Below are positions 26,057 to 34,076 of a stretch of 51,517 bases of DNA, in pieces (within the stretch, counting starts at the first letter, position 1; each line of letters begins with the position of its first letter). Below the pieces are notes generated by a model, which worked only from the letters and a program-made list of their open reading frames with translations, ran no database searches and had not been told where the DNA came from. The position numbers were made by a program, and so were the translations under genes. The stretch comes from an uncultured Geobacter sp. (GTDB taxonomy: Bacteria; Desulfobacterota; Desulfuromonadia; Geobacterales; Geobacteraceae): the NCBI GenBank assembly GCA_903925075.1, contig CAIYDQ010000156.1, positions 1 through 51,517 on the forward strand. The letters run 5' to 3'.

Positions 26057-26635
26057 ATGGTTGAGCGGGAAGAGAGGGAGCTGCTGCTGGGCTCGCTCAG
26101 AGGATACCTGGAGGATTTGCTGGATAGCGGGGTGGACGAACTCTTCTATGCCGCGTCCAGCCGGACGCCGGGCGCGGCCGGCAACCTGCCCGGGAAGGTC
26201 GCCGAAGCTGCCGTCAGCGGCGCCGGCAATCCGCGGGCCAGGCTCCTCTTCGTGCTGAACGGCGCCGGATTCGCCGCGCCGTCGGGGGAGCTTTTCTCCA
26301 AGATCATTCAGGCCATGGGGTTCGCCCCCGGCGAGGTATACCTGCTGACTTTCGCGCTCGGAGAGCCCGAAGGCGACGCCTCCCTGCGGGCGACGCTCGT
26401 GGAGCGGATCGCCGCGGTCGGACCGTCTGTCGTGGTGGCGCTGGGAGAGCCGGCGGCGCAACTGCTGCTGGAAAGCCGGGAGCCGATCTCGGCTTTGCGC
26501 GGTCGTTTCCTCGACCTGCACGGCGCCCAGCTGCTGGCGAGCCTGCACCCGGACCAATTGTTGGCCGACGCCGCGCTCAAGCGCCAGGTCTGGAACGAAA
26601 TGCAGTTGGTGATGGCGCGCCTGAAAGCGCCCTGA
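26057..26635 (+). CDS. Degenerate family-4-type uracil-DNA glycosylase homologue
   Basis: 192 residues. The C-terminal fold follows family-4 UDGs (RLLFVLNGAG, LFSKIIQAMGFAPGEVYLLTF, PSVVVALGEPAAQLLL, LRGRFLDLHG and SLHPDQLL, in order), but it lacks the GEAPG catalytic motif (here NGAGF) and the four cysteines that bind the iron-sulfur cluster in active members. It may therefore bind DNA or uracil without excising it, or be a relic. The start follows AAAGGAG. Confidence 0.65.
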   Translation: MVEREERELLLGSLRGYLEDLLDSGVDELFYAASSRTPGAAGNLPGKVAEAAVSGAGNPRARLLFVLNGAGFAAPSGELFSKIIQAMGFAPGEVYLLTFALGEPEGDASLRATLVERIAAVGPSVVVALGEPAAQLLLESREPISALRGRFLDLHGAQLLASLHPDQLLADAALKRQVWNEMQLVMARLKAP

Positions 26636-27052
26636 TCACTGCGGCGCGCCGCAGGTCTTGAGCTTGCCGTTTTCAAAGAGCGAGATCGGTTCCTGCGCGA
26701 TGCAGGTTTTGCCGTCTATCACCGCCTGCGTCGCCAGTATGCAGCCGTCCAACTTCCCTGATTGATAAAAACTCACCTCGCCGTACTCATTGCACGTGAT
26801 CCCCTCGTAGACGAAGAAGTTCTTGCTGGTGCAGCTTTTCAGCATCCCTAGTTCGTAAAAAACGATCTGGGAGTATTGGTTGCACTTCAGATCACCGACC
26901 ACGAAAATGTCCTTGAGCGGACACGATTTCAATTGGCCGTTGGGATAGTAGGATATGGTGGAACCAGGATTGCAGATCGAAGCGTCGGCTCCCAGACATA
27001 TCCCCGCATTGGCGAGAAGCAGTATGCTTAGAAAAAAAACGGCAAACTTCAT
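26636..27052 (-). CDS. Secreted Cys-paired YwqK/MORN-like repeat protein
   Basis: 138-residue exported protein with a signal peptide (about 1-21). The mature part has four repeats of about 30 residues around the YYPNGQLKSC, FYELGMLKSC, FYQSGKLDGC and LFENGKLKTC cores, each with a Cys at the repeat end and another some 20 residues on (C-N/I...), which suggests disulfides. The repeats resemble the MORN-like YwqK antitoxin family, but this copy is secreted. Start ATG at 27052 behind AGGAGAA. Function unknown. It is convergent with the glycosylase-like gene. Confidence 0.68.
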   Translation of the reverse strand: MKFAVFFLSILLLANAGICLGADASICNPGSTISYYPNGQLKSCPLKDIFVVGDLKCNQYSQIVFYELGMLKSCTSKNFFVYEGITCNEYGEVSFYQSGKLDGCILATQAVIDGKTCIAQEPISLFENGKLKTCGAPQ

Positions 27053-27157
27053 AGCGTTTCTCCTGTGTCAGTGAGCCATAGTCATTACTGCAGTAGCGGC
27101 AAGTATAGCGGGGAGAGGGAATTATTCAAATTCTGCCGCTTTGCAGATATCGCTTGC

Positions 27158-27185
27158 TTGACAGGTCAATCGCGCCGGATATGCT
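27158..27185 (+). promoter_or_regulatory. Sigma-70 promoter of a short leader transcript
   Basis: TTGACA (27158-27163), 16 bp, TATGCT (27180-27185). It would start RNA near 27192, 43 bp before a 17-codon open frame. Confidence 0.55.
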
Positions 27186-27234
27186 TGATGCCCGTAAGGC
27201 CAGATATTCCGGCGCCTGCGAAGGAGAAATATTC

Positions 27235-27288
27235 ATGGGAAAGTTCTTGTTCGCAAGCGAGGTCAGCAACGATCCGATCGTCAAATAA
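27235..27288 (+). CDS. Putative 17-residue small protein / leader peptide
   Basis: A 17-codon frame (MGKFLFASEVSNDPIVK) starting at ATG 27235, preceded by GAAGGAGA at good spacing and by a promoter, and followed after 24 bp by an intrinsic terminator. It lies 83 bp upstream of the hydrolase gene. It may be a small protein, an sRNA with an incidental frame, or an attenuation leader. Nothing in the sequence tells which. Confidence 0.4.
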   Translation: MGKFLFASEVSNDPIVK

Positions 27289-27311
27289 TCGGCGCCCGCA
27301 GGCGCGCCGCT

Positions 27312-27332
27312 ACCCGCTCCGGCGGGTTTTTT
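27312..27332 (+). terminator. Intrinsic terminator of the leader transcript
   Basis: ACCCGC-TCCG-GCGGGT followed by TTTTTTT. It sits 39 bp before the hydrolase start codon, so read-through or regulation is needed unless the hydrolase gene has its own unseen promoter. Confidence 0.8.
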
Positions 27333-27370
27333 TGTGCAGACAGTCCCCCGTATACAGGAGGCTCCCCACC

Positions 27371-28639
27371 ATGCAACTGAGAATGCTGATCATCGCCTGT
27401 CTGCTCCTTGTGCCGATGTCCGTGCCGGCTGCCGACGAGGAATACGGCTATCCGATCCCGGGCGCCTACGAAGCCACTATCCTCGGCACGCCCAGTAACC
27501 TGATGCCGACCTTCCCCGCGAAGATGCACACCCGGCAACTGCTGCTGGACGCCGTGCCGGGGCGCGAAAAACCTACGGTTTTTTTCTACGACGAGGGACT
27601 TAGCTGCACCTTCGCCTTCCAAAAGAAGAAGGCGCCGCTGGTCTTTCTGATCGCCGGCTCCGGCTCCAACGATCGCGCCTCCAAATTGCTCACCATGATG
27701 AAGGCCTTCTACAGCCAAGGGTTTCACGTTATCACCCTGCCATCCCCCACGCACGCCAACTTCATCGTCTCCGCTTCCCAAAGCCGCATTCCCGGCGACC
27801 TCGCCGACGACGCGGCCGACCTCTACCGGGTGATGGAGATCGCCTGGAATGAGGTGCAGGGTGACATCGAGGTCTCCTCCTTCAACCTTTGCGGCTACAG
27901 CCTGGGCGCCAGCGAGGCCGCCTTCGTGGCCAAGCTGGACGAGGAGCGCAAACAGTTCAATTTCCGCAAGGTGATGATGATCAACCCGGCGGTCAGTCTC
28001 TATGGCGCGGCGGCCAGAATCGAGGAACTGTTGCAGCACATTCCGGGCGGGCCGGAAAAGGAAGGCGCTTTCTTCAACCGGATGCTGTCCAAATTCAGCC
28101 AGTACTACCGCTACGGCAACTTCGTCGACATCAACGAGGATTTCCTCTACTCCATCTACCAGTCGCGCCTGTTCTCCCCGCAGGAGACCGGCGGCCTGAT
28201 CGGCTTGACCTTCCGCATCAGCCTGGCCGGCATGATCTTCGCCTCCGACGTCATGACCAACAGCGGCTACGTGGTGCCGAAGAACCGCGTGCTGACGGCC
28301 ACCGAGCCACTCTCCGACTATTTCATGGTCTGCACGCACCTCAGTTATTTCCAGTATTTCAACGAGTACTTCTACCCCTATTTCCAGAAGCGGCGGCCGG
28401 GCCTCAGCAAAGAGGAGCTGATCAAGGCCGAAAGCCTGTCGAGCATCGAGGGGTACTTGAAGTCTACGGACAAGTTCGGCGTCATGGCCAACGAGAACGA
28501 CTTCCTGATGTCGGCGGCCGAACTGGACTACCTCAGGCGGCTCTTCGGCGAGCGGTTGAAGGTCTATCCGCGCGGCGGACATTTGGGGAATCTCGAGTAC
28601 AAAGACAACCTGGCCTACATGGTCGCGTTTTTCCGATGA
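27371..28639 (+). CDS. Secreted alpha/beta-hydrolase
   Basis: 422 residues with a signal peptide cleaved near VPAA|DEEYGY. The nucleophile elbow is CGYSLGAS with S177; the preceding strand and oxyanion region is VFLIAGSGSNDRA and a late Asp/His (for example GGHLGN) could complete the triad. I chose 27371 because AGGAGG lies 14 bp upstream and the signal peptide starts there. The next gene encodes MlaA, and the spacing (14 bp) implies an operon, so a lipid or ester substrate is plausible but unproven. Confidence 0.72.
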   Translation: MQLRMLIIACLLLVPMSVPAADEEYGYPIPGAYEATILGTPSNLMPTFPAKMHTRQLLLDAVPGREKPTVFFYDEGLSCTFAFQKKKAPLVFLIAGSGSNDRASKLLTMMKAFYSQGFHVITLPSPTHANFIVSASQSRIPGDLADDAADLYRVMEIAWNEVQGDIEVSSFNLCGYSLGASEAAFVAKLDEERKQFNFRKVMMINPAVSLYGAAARIEELLQHIPGGPEKEGAFFNRMLSKFSQYYRYGNFVDINEDFLYSIYQSRLFSPQETGGLIGLTFRISLAGMIFASDVMTNSGYVVPKNRVLTATEPLSDYFMVCTHLSYFQYFNEYFYPYFQKRRPGLSKEELIKAESLSSIEGYLKSTDKFGVMANENDFLMSAAELDYLRRLFGERLKVYPRGGHLGNLEYKDNLAYMVAFFR

Positions 28640-28653
28640 AGAGGAGGGTCGCC

Positions 28654-29442
28654 ATGATCAACGCCGCTTTCGACCGGAGTTTCCGGGTACTGCTGAGCCT
28701 GCTCCTCGCGTCCTCACTTGCCGGTTGCGCCACCACCGGCGCTCGGTCGGCCGCCGAAGTGCCGCCGATGCACTCGATCAGCGAGTTGACCGATCAGCAC
28801 CTGGCCTACGTCTCGGACCCCTGGGTGGAATTCAACCGGAGCATGTACCGTTTCAATTACTACTTCGACAAGTACCTCTTCCTGCCGGTGGTGCACGGCT
28901 ACGAGTTCGTAACGCCCGTGTTCGTGCAGGATCGGATCTCGAACGTCTACAACAACATCGGCGAGATCCGCACCCTGACCAACAGCGTCTTGCAGTTGGA
29001 CGGCGAGAAATCGGTGAAGACGCTGGGCCGTTTCCTGACCAACAGCACCCTGGGGCTGGGCGGGATCTTCGACCCGGCGACCAAGTTCGGCCTGCAGCGG
29101 CGCCAGGAAGATTTCGGCAAGACGCTGGGGCACTGGGGAGCGGGCTCCGGGCCGTACCTGGTGTTGCCGATATTCGGGCCTTCCTCGGCTCGCGACGCCG
29201 GCGGGCTTGCCGTCGACACCGGCATCACCTACGGAATTTACAGCGCGGTCGACCCCTTCGCCAACTCCGACGACGACTTCGCCATCAGTGCCGGCGTGAC
29301 CACCCTCGAAGCCGTCGACGCCCGCCACCAGCAGAGTTTCCACTACTTCGAGAGCGGCTATCCCTTCGAGTACTACCTGGTCCGCTTCCTCTATCACGAA
29401 AAACGCGAGCTGGAGATAAAGAAACCCGCCGCCGAAAAGTGA
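28654..29442 (+). CDS. mlaA: Outer-membrane lipid asymmetry lipoprotein MlaA (VacJ)
   Basis: Outer-membrane part of the Mla system, which removes misplaced phospholipids from the outer leaflet. The 262 residues begin with a lipoprotein signal ending LAGC. Family motifs include DPWVEFNRSMYRFN, NIGEIRTLTNSVLQ, RFLTNSTLGLGGIFDPA, REDFG-like QEDFGKTLGHWG, GPYLVLPIFGPSS and RDAGG. The start at 28654 has GAGGAGGG upstream; an ATG at 28636 overlaps the hydrolase stop. No mlaBCDEF genes are visible in the window. Confidence 0.93.
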   Translation: MINAAFDRSFRVLLSLLLASSLAGCATTGARSAAEVPPMHSISELTDQHLAYVSDPWVEFNRSMYRFNYYFDKYLFLPVVHGYEFVTPVFVQDRISNVYNNIGEIRTLTNSVLQLDGEKSVKTLGRFLTNSTLGLGGIFDPATKFGLQRRQEDFGKTLGHWGAGSGPYLVLPIFGPSSARDAGGLAVDTGITYGIYSAVDPFANSDDDFAISAGVTTLEAVDARHQQSFHYFESGYPFEYYLVRFLYHEKRELEIKKPAAEK

Positions 29443-29498
29443 CCCGCCATTTAAACTGGCTTTAACCGGCAATTCCCTGTAAAATACGCTGCTGCAAG

Positions 29499-30365
29499 AT
29501 GACGGAGTCGACACCGGACAGCGGTGGACAACGGTCAGACGGGAGGACGGATTTGAAGCGAGGCGCGAAGGGCGGGATTGAGTTGGGCGGTGCCCTCTGG
29601 TTTCACAAGGACGATCAGAAGTACTTGGGCGGCGACAGGATCGCCCTGCTGGAGCAAATCGGCGAACAGGGCTCCATCACCAGGGCGGCCAAGGCGGTCG
29701 GCATCAGTTACAAGAACGCCTGGGATCTGGTCAACATGATCAACAACCTGGCGGATAGGCCGCTCGTGCAGCGCTTGGCCGGCGGCAGGGGCGGGGGGGG
29801 CACGACCCTCACCGAGCACGGCAAGCAGATAATCCGACAATTCACCGTGCTCCAGGAGGAACACCGGAAGTTCCTGGAGAATTTGGAGGGGAGGCTGGGC
29901 GACACCGCGAGCCTCTACCAACTGCTAAGGAGGATATCCATGAAGGTGAGCGCGCGTAACGTCCTGGCCGGAACGGTGACCAAGATCATCCAGGGGTCGG
30001 TGAACTCCGAGGTCGCCCTTACCCTCTCCGGGGGAGCCCCGCTGATCGCCGTCGTGACCAACGGCGCCGTGGAAAACCTGGCGCTGAAGGAAGGCGCGTC
30101 CGCCTACGCCATCATCAAGGCGACCTCGGTGCTCATCGGCAGCGACTTGCACAACACCAAAATCAGCGCCCGCAACGTCATGTGCGGCAGCATCGTCAAG
30201 ATCATCGAAGGACCGGTCTCCACGGAGGTCGACGTCGAGGTGGGGGGCGGCAACACCATCAGCGCCGTCATCACTCACGAGAGCGCCGGCCAGTTGGGCC
30301 TCGCCGTGGGCGGCCACGCCTGCACCCTGTTCAAGGCTTCCAGCGTCATTCTCGGCGTAAGTTAG
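29499..30365 (+). CDS. modE: Molybdate/tungstate-responsive regulator ModE
   Basis: Transcription factor that binds molybdate or tungstate and represses oxyanion transporters. An N-terminal LysR-type winged helix (about 30-140: ALLEQIGEQGSITRAAKAVGISYKNAWDLV) is followed by two Mop/TOBE domains (149-215 and 221-288), each starting KVSARNVLAG or KISARNVMCG. The annotated start is ATG 29499; a TTG at 29553 with GGGAGG before it would give 18 residues fewer and may be the real start. A terminator and a ModE-like operator separate it from tupA. Confidence 0.9.
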   Translation: MTESTPDSGGQRSDGRTDLKRGAKGGIELGGALWFHKDDQKYLGGDRIALLEQIGEQGSITRAAKAVGISYKNAWDLVNMINNLADRPLVQRLAGGRGGGGTTLTEHGKQIIRQFTVLQEEHRKFLENLEGRLGDTASLYQLLRRISMKVSARNVLAGTVTKIIQGSVNSEVALTLSGGAPLIAVVTNGAVENLALKEGASAYAIIKATSVLIGSDLHNTKISARNVMCGSIVKIIEGPVSTEVDVEVGGGNTISAVITHESAGQLGLAVGGHACTLFKASSVILGVS

Positions 30366-30392
30366 CGGACTGAATAATGCGGCAGAGCATGG

Positions 30393-30430
30393 AAAAGGGG
30401 AACCGCTTCGGCGATTCCCCTTTTTTTTTC
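30393..30430 (+). terminator. Intrinsic terminator after modE
   Basis: AAAAGGGGAA..GATTCCCCTTTT stem and a run of T (30417-30429). Confidence 0.9.
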
Positions 30431-30437
30431 GGGACAG

Positions 30438-30461
30438 CGTTGTGTCGATTGTGCTATAACG
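30438..30461 (+). promoter_or_regulatory. Putative ModE operator upstream of tupA
   Basis: A 24-bp element bounded by CGTT and AACG in inverted orientation, with TATAAC at its right end, in the same size and layout as the E. coli modA ModE operator. The TATAAC may be the -10, so ModE binding would block tupA. It lies 60 bp before the tupA start codon and directly downstream of modE. Confidence 0.5.
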
Positions 30462-30520
30462 CGAGCTTCGATTTGTAACTAACGTTTGCAGCATCAAATT
30501 AACGTATAGGAGCCTGGATA

Positions 30521-31390
30521 ATGAAATTTCTTCAAAAATCGCTGTCCGTACTGCTGCTGGCCCTGCTGGTCGTCGCTGCCGCTTCGTCGTCCAACGGCTG
30601 GGGGGCCGACAAACAGAAAAATCTGATACTGGCGACCACCACCAGCACCCAGGACTCGGGACTCCTGGACGTGCTGATCCCGATCTTCGAAAAGCAAAGC
30701 GGCTATTTCGTGAAGACCATCTCCGTGGGGAGCGGTCAAGCCATGAAGATGGGGGAGAGGGGAGAGGCGGACGTGCTGCTGGTGCACTCGCCCGAAGCGG
30801 AGAAGACCTTTGTGGCGCAGGGGTTCGGCGTGGAGAGGAAGCTGGTCATGCACAACGACTTCATCATCCTGGGTCCGCCGGCCGACCCCGCCAAGATTCG
30901 CGGCGCCGCCAGCTCCGCCGAAGCTTTCCACCGGATCGCCAAGGCCGGGGCGCTCTTTTTGTCCAGGGGGGACAACTCGGGCACCGACGCCAAGGAGAAG
31001 GGGCTCTGGAAGGGGGCGGGGATCAGTCCCGCCGGCCAGAAATGGTTCCAGCAGACCGGTCTGGGGATGGGCGAGACGCTGAACGTCGCCTCGGAAAAAA
31101 AGGGCTACCTGCTGTCCGACCGCGGCACCTATCTGGCGCTGGAAAAGAAACGACACCTGGGGCTCGACATTCTGGTGGCCGGCGAGCCGAAACTGCTCAA
31201 CATCTATCACGTCATCGAGGTGAACCCGGTCAGGTGGCCCAAGGTCAACAACGCCGGCGCCAAGGCCTTTGCCGCTTTCATGATCTCCAAGGAGACCCAG
31301 GAACTGATCCGCCACTTCGGCGTCAAGCAATTCGGCGCGCCGTTGTTCTTCCCTGACGCGGGCAAAAAACCGGAGTCGCTGGGGCTTTAA
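30521..31390 (+). CDS. tupA: Tungstate-binding periplasmic protein TupA
   Basis: Binding protein of a tungstate ABC importer. It has 289 residues with a signal peptide (about 1-29). The mature start contains the oxyanion-binding ATTTSTQDSGLLDVL, TTS being the TupA signature. GSGQAMKMGERGEADVLLVHS and FLSRGDNSGTDAKE follow. The protein lacks the DKS-type motif of sulfate proteins. The start follows TAGGAG. It is the first gene of tupABC, with tupB overlapping its stop codon. Confidence 0.93.
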   Translation: MKFLQKSLSVLLLALLVVAAASSSNGWGADKQKNLILATTTSTQDSGLLDVLIPIFEKQSGYFVKTISVGSGQAMKMGERGEADVLLVHSPEAEKTFVAQGFGVERKLVMHNDFIILGPPADPAKIRGAASSAEAFHRIAKAGALFLSRGDNSGTDAKEKGLWKGAGISPAGQKWFQQTGLGMGETLNVASEKKGYLLSDRGTYLALEKKRHLGLDILVAGEPKLLNIYHVIEVNPVRWPKVNNAGAKAFAAFMISKETQELIRHFGVKQFGAPLFFPDAGKKPESLGL

Positions 31391-32088
31391 TGGATCTGAT
31401 CCTGGAAGGGGCCATCAAGGCGTGCCAGCTTCTGCTCTCGCTTGATCCCGAGGTGCTGGGGATCGCCCTGCTTTCGCTCAAGGTTTCCGGCTTGGCGACG
31501 CTTTTGAGCGTGGTTTTGGGGGTAGGCTTCGGCACGCTGATCGCGCTCACCAGTTTCCCCGGCAAAAAGGCGCTGGTGAGCGTGGTCAACACCGGCATGG
31601 GGCTTCCTCCGGTGGTGGTGGGGCTGTTCGTCTCCATCCTGCTCTGGCGCAACGGTCCCCTGGGTTTTCTGGAGCTGCTCTACACGCCGACCGCCATCGT
31701 CATCGCCCAGTCCGTGATCGCCACCCCGATCGTGATGGGGATCACCATCAGCGCCATGCAAAACCTGCCGGCGAGCCTGAGGCTGCAGATATTGGCGCTG
31801 GGCGCCACCCGCAGCCAGATGGTCCTGATGCTGATCAAGGAGGCGAGGCTGCCGCTGATGGCCGGGGTGATGGCGGGTTTCGGAGGGGTGATCTCCGAGG
31901 TAGGCGCCTCCATCATGGTCGGCGGCAACGTGAGAGGGTACACCAGGGTGCTCACCACCGCCACCGTCATGGAGACCGGCAGAGGAAATTTCGATATTGC
32001 CATTGCCCTCTCCCTGATACTTTTGCTATTCTGCTTTCTGATCAACTATTTCCTCACCTACATACAGCAGCGGGAAAGGCCAAGATGA
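31390..32088 (+). CDS. tupB: Tungstate ABC transporter permease TupB
   Basis: 232-residue inner-membrane permease with about five TM helices. The EAA loop is LGATRSQMVLMLIKEARLPL and the C-terminus ends with a last TM (IAIALSLILLLFCFLINYFL). Its ATG overlaps the tupA stop by one base (TAATG) and the tupC start overlaps its stop by 4 bp, so tupABC are translationally coupled. Confidence 0.92.
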   Translation: MDLILEGAIKACQLLLSLDPEVLGIALLSLKVSGLATLLSVVLGVGFGTLIALTSFPGKKALVSVVNTGMGLPPVVVGLFVSILLWRNGPLGFLELLYTPTAIVIAQSVIATPIVMGITISAMQNLPASLRLQILALGATRSQMVLMLIKEARLPLMAGVMAGFGGVISEVGASIMVGGNVRGYTRVLTTATVMETGRGNFDIAIALSLILLLFCFLINYFLTYIQQRERPR

Positions 32089-33209
32089 CACAGGCAGTAA
32101 GCGTGCTCGACGTGAAAAATCTGAGGGTAGATCGGGGTGGCGTGCAAATACTCGATATACCCTCTTTTTCGTTGCACGCCAAGGAGTTCGTCTCCCTCAT
32201 CGGGCCTAACGGAGCCGGCAAGTCGACCCTGCTGCTGGCGTTCATGGGCCTGATAAAAAAAAGAAGCGGCGCCCTCAAGTACCGGGGGGAACTCATCCAC
32301 TGCGACGCCTCCTGGCTGGAGCTGCGTCGCAGGATCGCCATGGTGCTGCAGGAACCGCTGCTCTTCGACAGCACCGTCTACGAAAACGTAGCCAGCGGCT
32401 TGCGGATCAGGGGATTGGGGCGCAGCGAAATAAAAAGCCGGGTCGGGGCCTATCTGGAGCGCTTCAACCTGACCGACATGGCGCAACGCTCGGCCCGCAA
32501 GCTCTCCGGCGGCGAGGCCCGGCGTGTAAGCCTCGCGCGCGCCTTTGCCGTGGAACCGGAAATGATCTTCTTCGACGAGCCCTTCGCCAATCTCGATGCG
32601 CCCACCAGGCAGACGCTGACCGAAGACATGGACAGGATCATCCGGGAGCATGGCATAGCGGCCGTGCTGGTCACCCACGACCAGTCGGAAGCGCTCAGGA
32701 TGTCGAACCGGATCGTGGTCATGAACGGCGGCTCCATCGTGCAACAGGGGACCCCCGCGGCGGTGATGAACAAGCCGGTCAACGAGTTCGTCGCCAGTTT
32801 CGTCGGCATGGAGACCATCCTGGAAGGGGTGGTGCTTGGCAACCGCGACCTGCAAATGACGCTGTCGGTTGCCGGAAACGAGGTCGATGCCATCGGCGAC
32901 CATCTGCCCGGCGACCAGGTGTACTGCTGCATACGCCCCGAGAACGTCACCGTGAGCATCATCGATCCCGGCCGGAAAAGCAGCGCCAGGAACGTGTTCG
33001 CGGCTCGCATCGCCGACATCGCCTCGATGGGGCCTTTTCTCAAGCTGCGGCTGGAATGCGCATTCGTCTTGACCGCCTACGTGACCTGCGAGTCCTTCGC
33101 CAACCTGGAGCTCGCGGAAGGGAGGGAAGTCTACGCCTCCTTCAAGGCGACCTCGGTCCATGCGATCAGCAGAAGAGCGCCCGACACGCCACTAAAGGAG
33201 AGCGCATGA
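32085..33209 (+). CDS. tupC: Tungstate ABC transporter ATP-binding protein TupC with TOBE domain
   Basis: 374-residue ATPase. Walker A is GPNGAGKST, the ABC signature is LSGGEARRVSLARAFA, Walker B is MIFFDEPFANLD, and the switch His is in VLVTHDQSEAL. Residues about 240-374 form a C-terminal TOBE-type extension (PENVTVSIIDPGRK...ASFKATSVHAI) like ModC. The short TupC of other bacteria lacks it, so a regulatory oxyanion site is possible. The next gene's start codon overlaps the stop codon by 4 bp. Confidence 0.92.
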   Translation: MTQAVSVLDVKNLRVDRGGVQILDIPSFSLHAKEFVSLIGPNGAGKSTLLLAFMGLIKKRSGALKYRGELIHCDASWLELRRRIAMVLQEPLLFDSTVYENVASGLRIRGLGRSEIKSRVGAYLERFNLTDMAQRSARKLSGGEARRVSLARAFAVEPEMIFFDEPFANLDAPTRQTLTEDMDRIIREHGIAAVLVTHDQSEALRMSNRIVVMNGGSIVQQGTPAAVMNKPVNEFVASFVGMETILEGVVLGNRDLQMTLSVAGNEVDAIGDHLPGDQVYCCIRPENVTVSIIDPGRKSSARNVFAARIADIASMGPFLKLRLECAFVLTAYVTCESFANLELAEGREVYASFKATSVHAISRRAPDTPLKESA

Positions 33210-34030
33210 CCGAAAATAACCACTCCCGATACGCATGCCTGTGGCCGCTGGCGCTGGCGCTGCTGCTGGTCCCTCTTTTCAGCCAGAGCTGCCTGGGCGA
33301 GACCCTCTACGAGCGCTCGCTGGCGAAGTTCGCTGCCAACACGCAGCAGGCCAAGCCGAAAGATTTCACCTTCGTGGTGCTGGGCGACAGTCGCGACGGC
33401 GACGCCATTTTCCTAAAGGCGCTCCGGCTTGCCAAGACCTTCCAGCCGCTGTTCATCCTGCACGGCGGGGACTATTCCATGAGCGGCGGGAAACACGAGA
33501 CGGCCGGCTTTCTGCGGATGCTGAAGGAGACCGTGCCGGAGATCCCCGTCTTCGTGGTGATGGGCAATCACGAGAACCGGGAGGTTTTTGCCAGGCAGAT
33601 CGGTCCGTTCGACTTCACCCTGAAGAGCGAAAGACTCGGCCTCACCCTGGTGTCCATCGACAATTCCGACAATAGCTTGCAGAGGGCGGAGTTGGAGTAT
33701 CTCAGTTCACGGCTCTCCTCCGCCGCGGGGAGCGTTTTCGTGGCCATGCACGTGCCGCCGAAAACCGAGCGCTGGGACTGGCACACCTTTACCGAGGGCG
33801 CCGACCAGTTGCGCGGCATACTGGCGAGCAGCAAGGCGCAAGGGGTGTTCTTCTCCCATGTGCACCTCTTCGATCGCGCCGAGTTCGGCGGAGTGCCGGC
33901 GATCATCACCGGCGGGGCCGGCGCGCCGTTGTACAAGAACCGCTTCCCGGGAGATCCGGTGCATCACATCCTGGTGGTGCGCGTGAAAGACGGCCGGGCT
34001 GCCTTCAACAAGGTCACGCTCCCCGAGTAG
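33206..34030 (+). CDS. Secreted calcineurin-like metallophosphoesterase
   Basis: 274 residues with a signal peptide (cleavage near SCLG|ETLY). Metallophosphoesterase motifs appear in order: FVVLGDSRDGD, LHGGDYS, VMGNHEN, AMHVPP and FFSHVH. Its ATG at 33206 overlaps the tupC stop by 4 bp (ATGA) behind AAAGGAGAG, so it is translationally coupled to the tungstate operon. Coupling to tupC is unusual and the substrate is unknown. It could act on an exported phosphoester or be a carried-along gene. Confidence 0.82.
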   Translation: MTENNHSRYACLWPLALALLLVPLFSQSCLGETLYERSLAKFAANTQQAKPKDFTFVVLGDSRDGDAIFLKALRLAKTFQPLFILHGGDYSMSGGKHETAGFLRMLKETVPEIPVFVVMGNHENREVFARQIGPFDFTLKSERLGLTLVSIDNSDNSLQRAELEYLSSRLSSAAGSVFVAMHVPPKTERWDWHTFTEGADQLRGILASSKAQGVFFSHVHLFDRAEFGGVPAIITGGAGAPLYKNRFPGDPVHHILVVRVKDGRAAFNKVTLPE

Positions 34031-34076
34031 CCGGGGCGGCCGTTCAGATGCAAAAGGGACCCGGGATCGACATTCG

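Noticed and set aside
27065-27370. Upstream extension of the hydrolase to 27065
   Set aside because: It would run through a promoter, a 17-codon frame and a terminator and place the signal peptide inside the protein.
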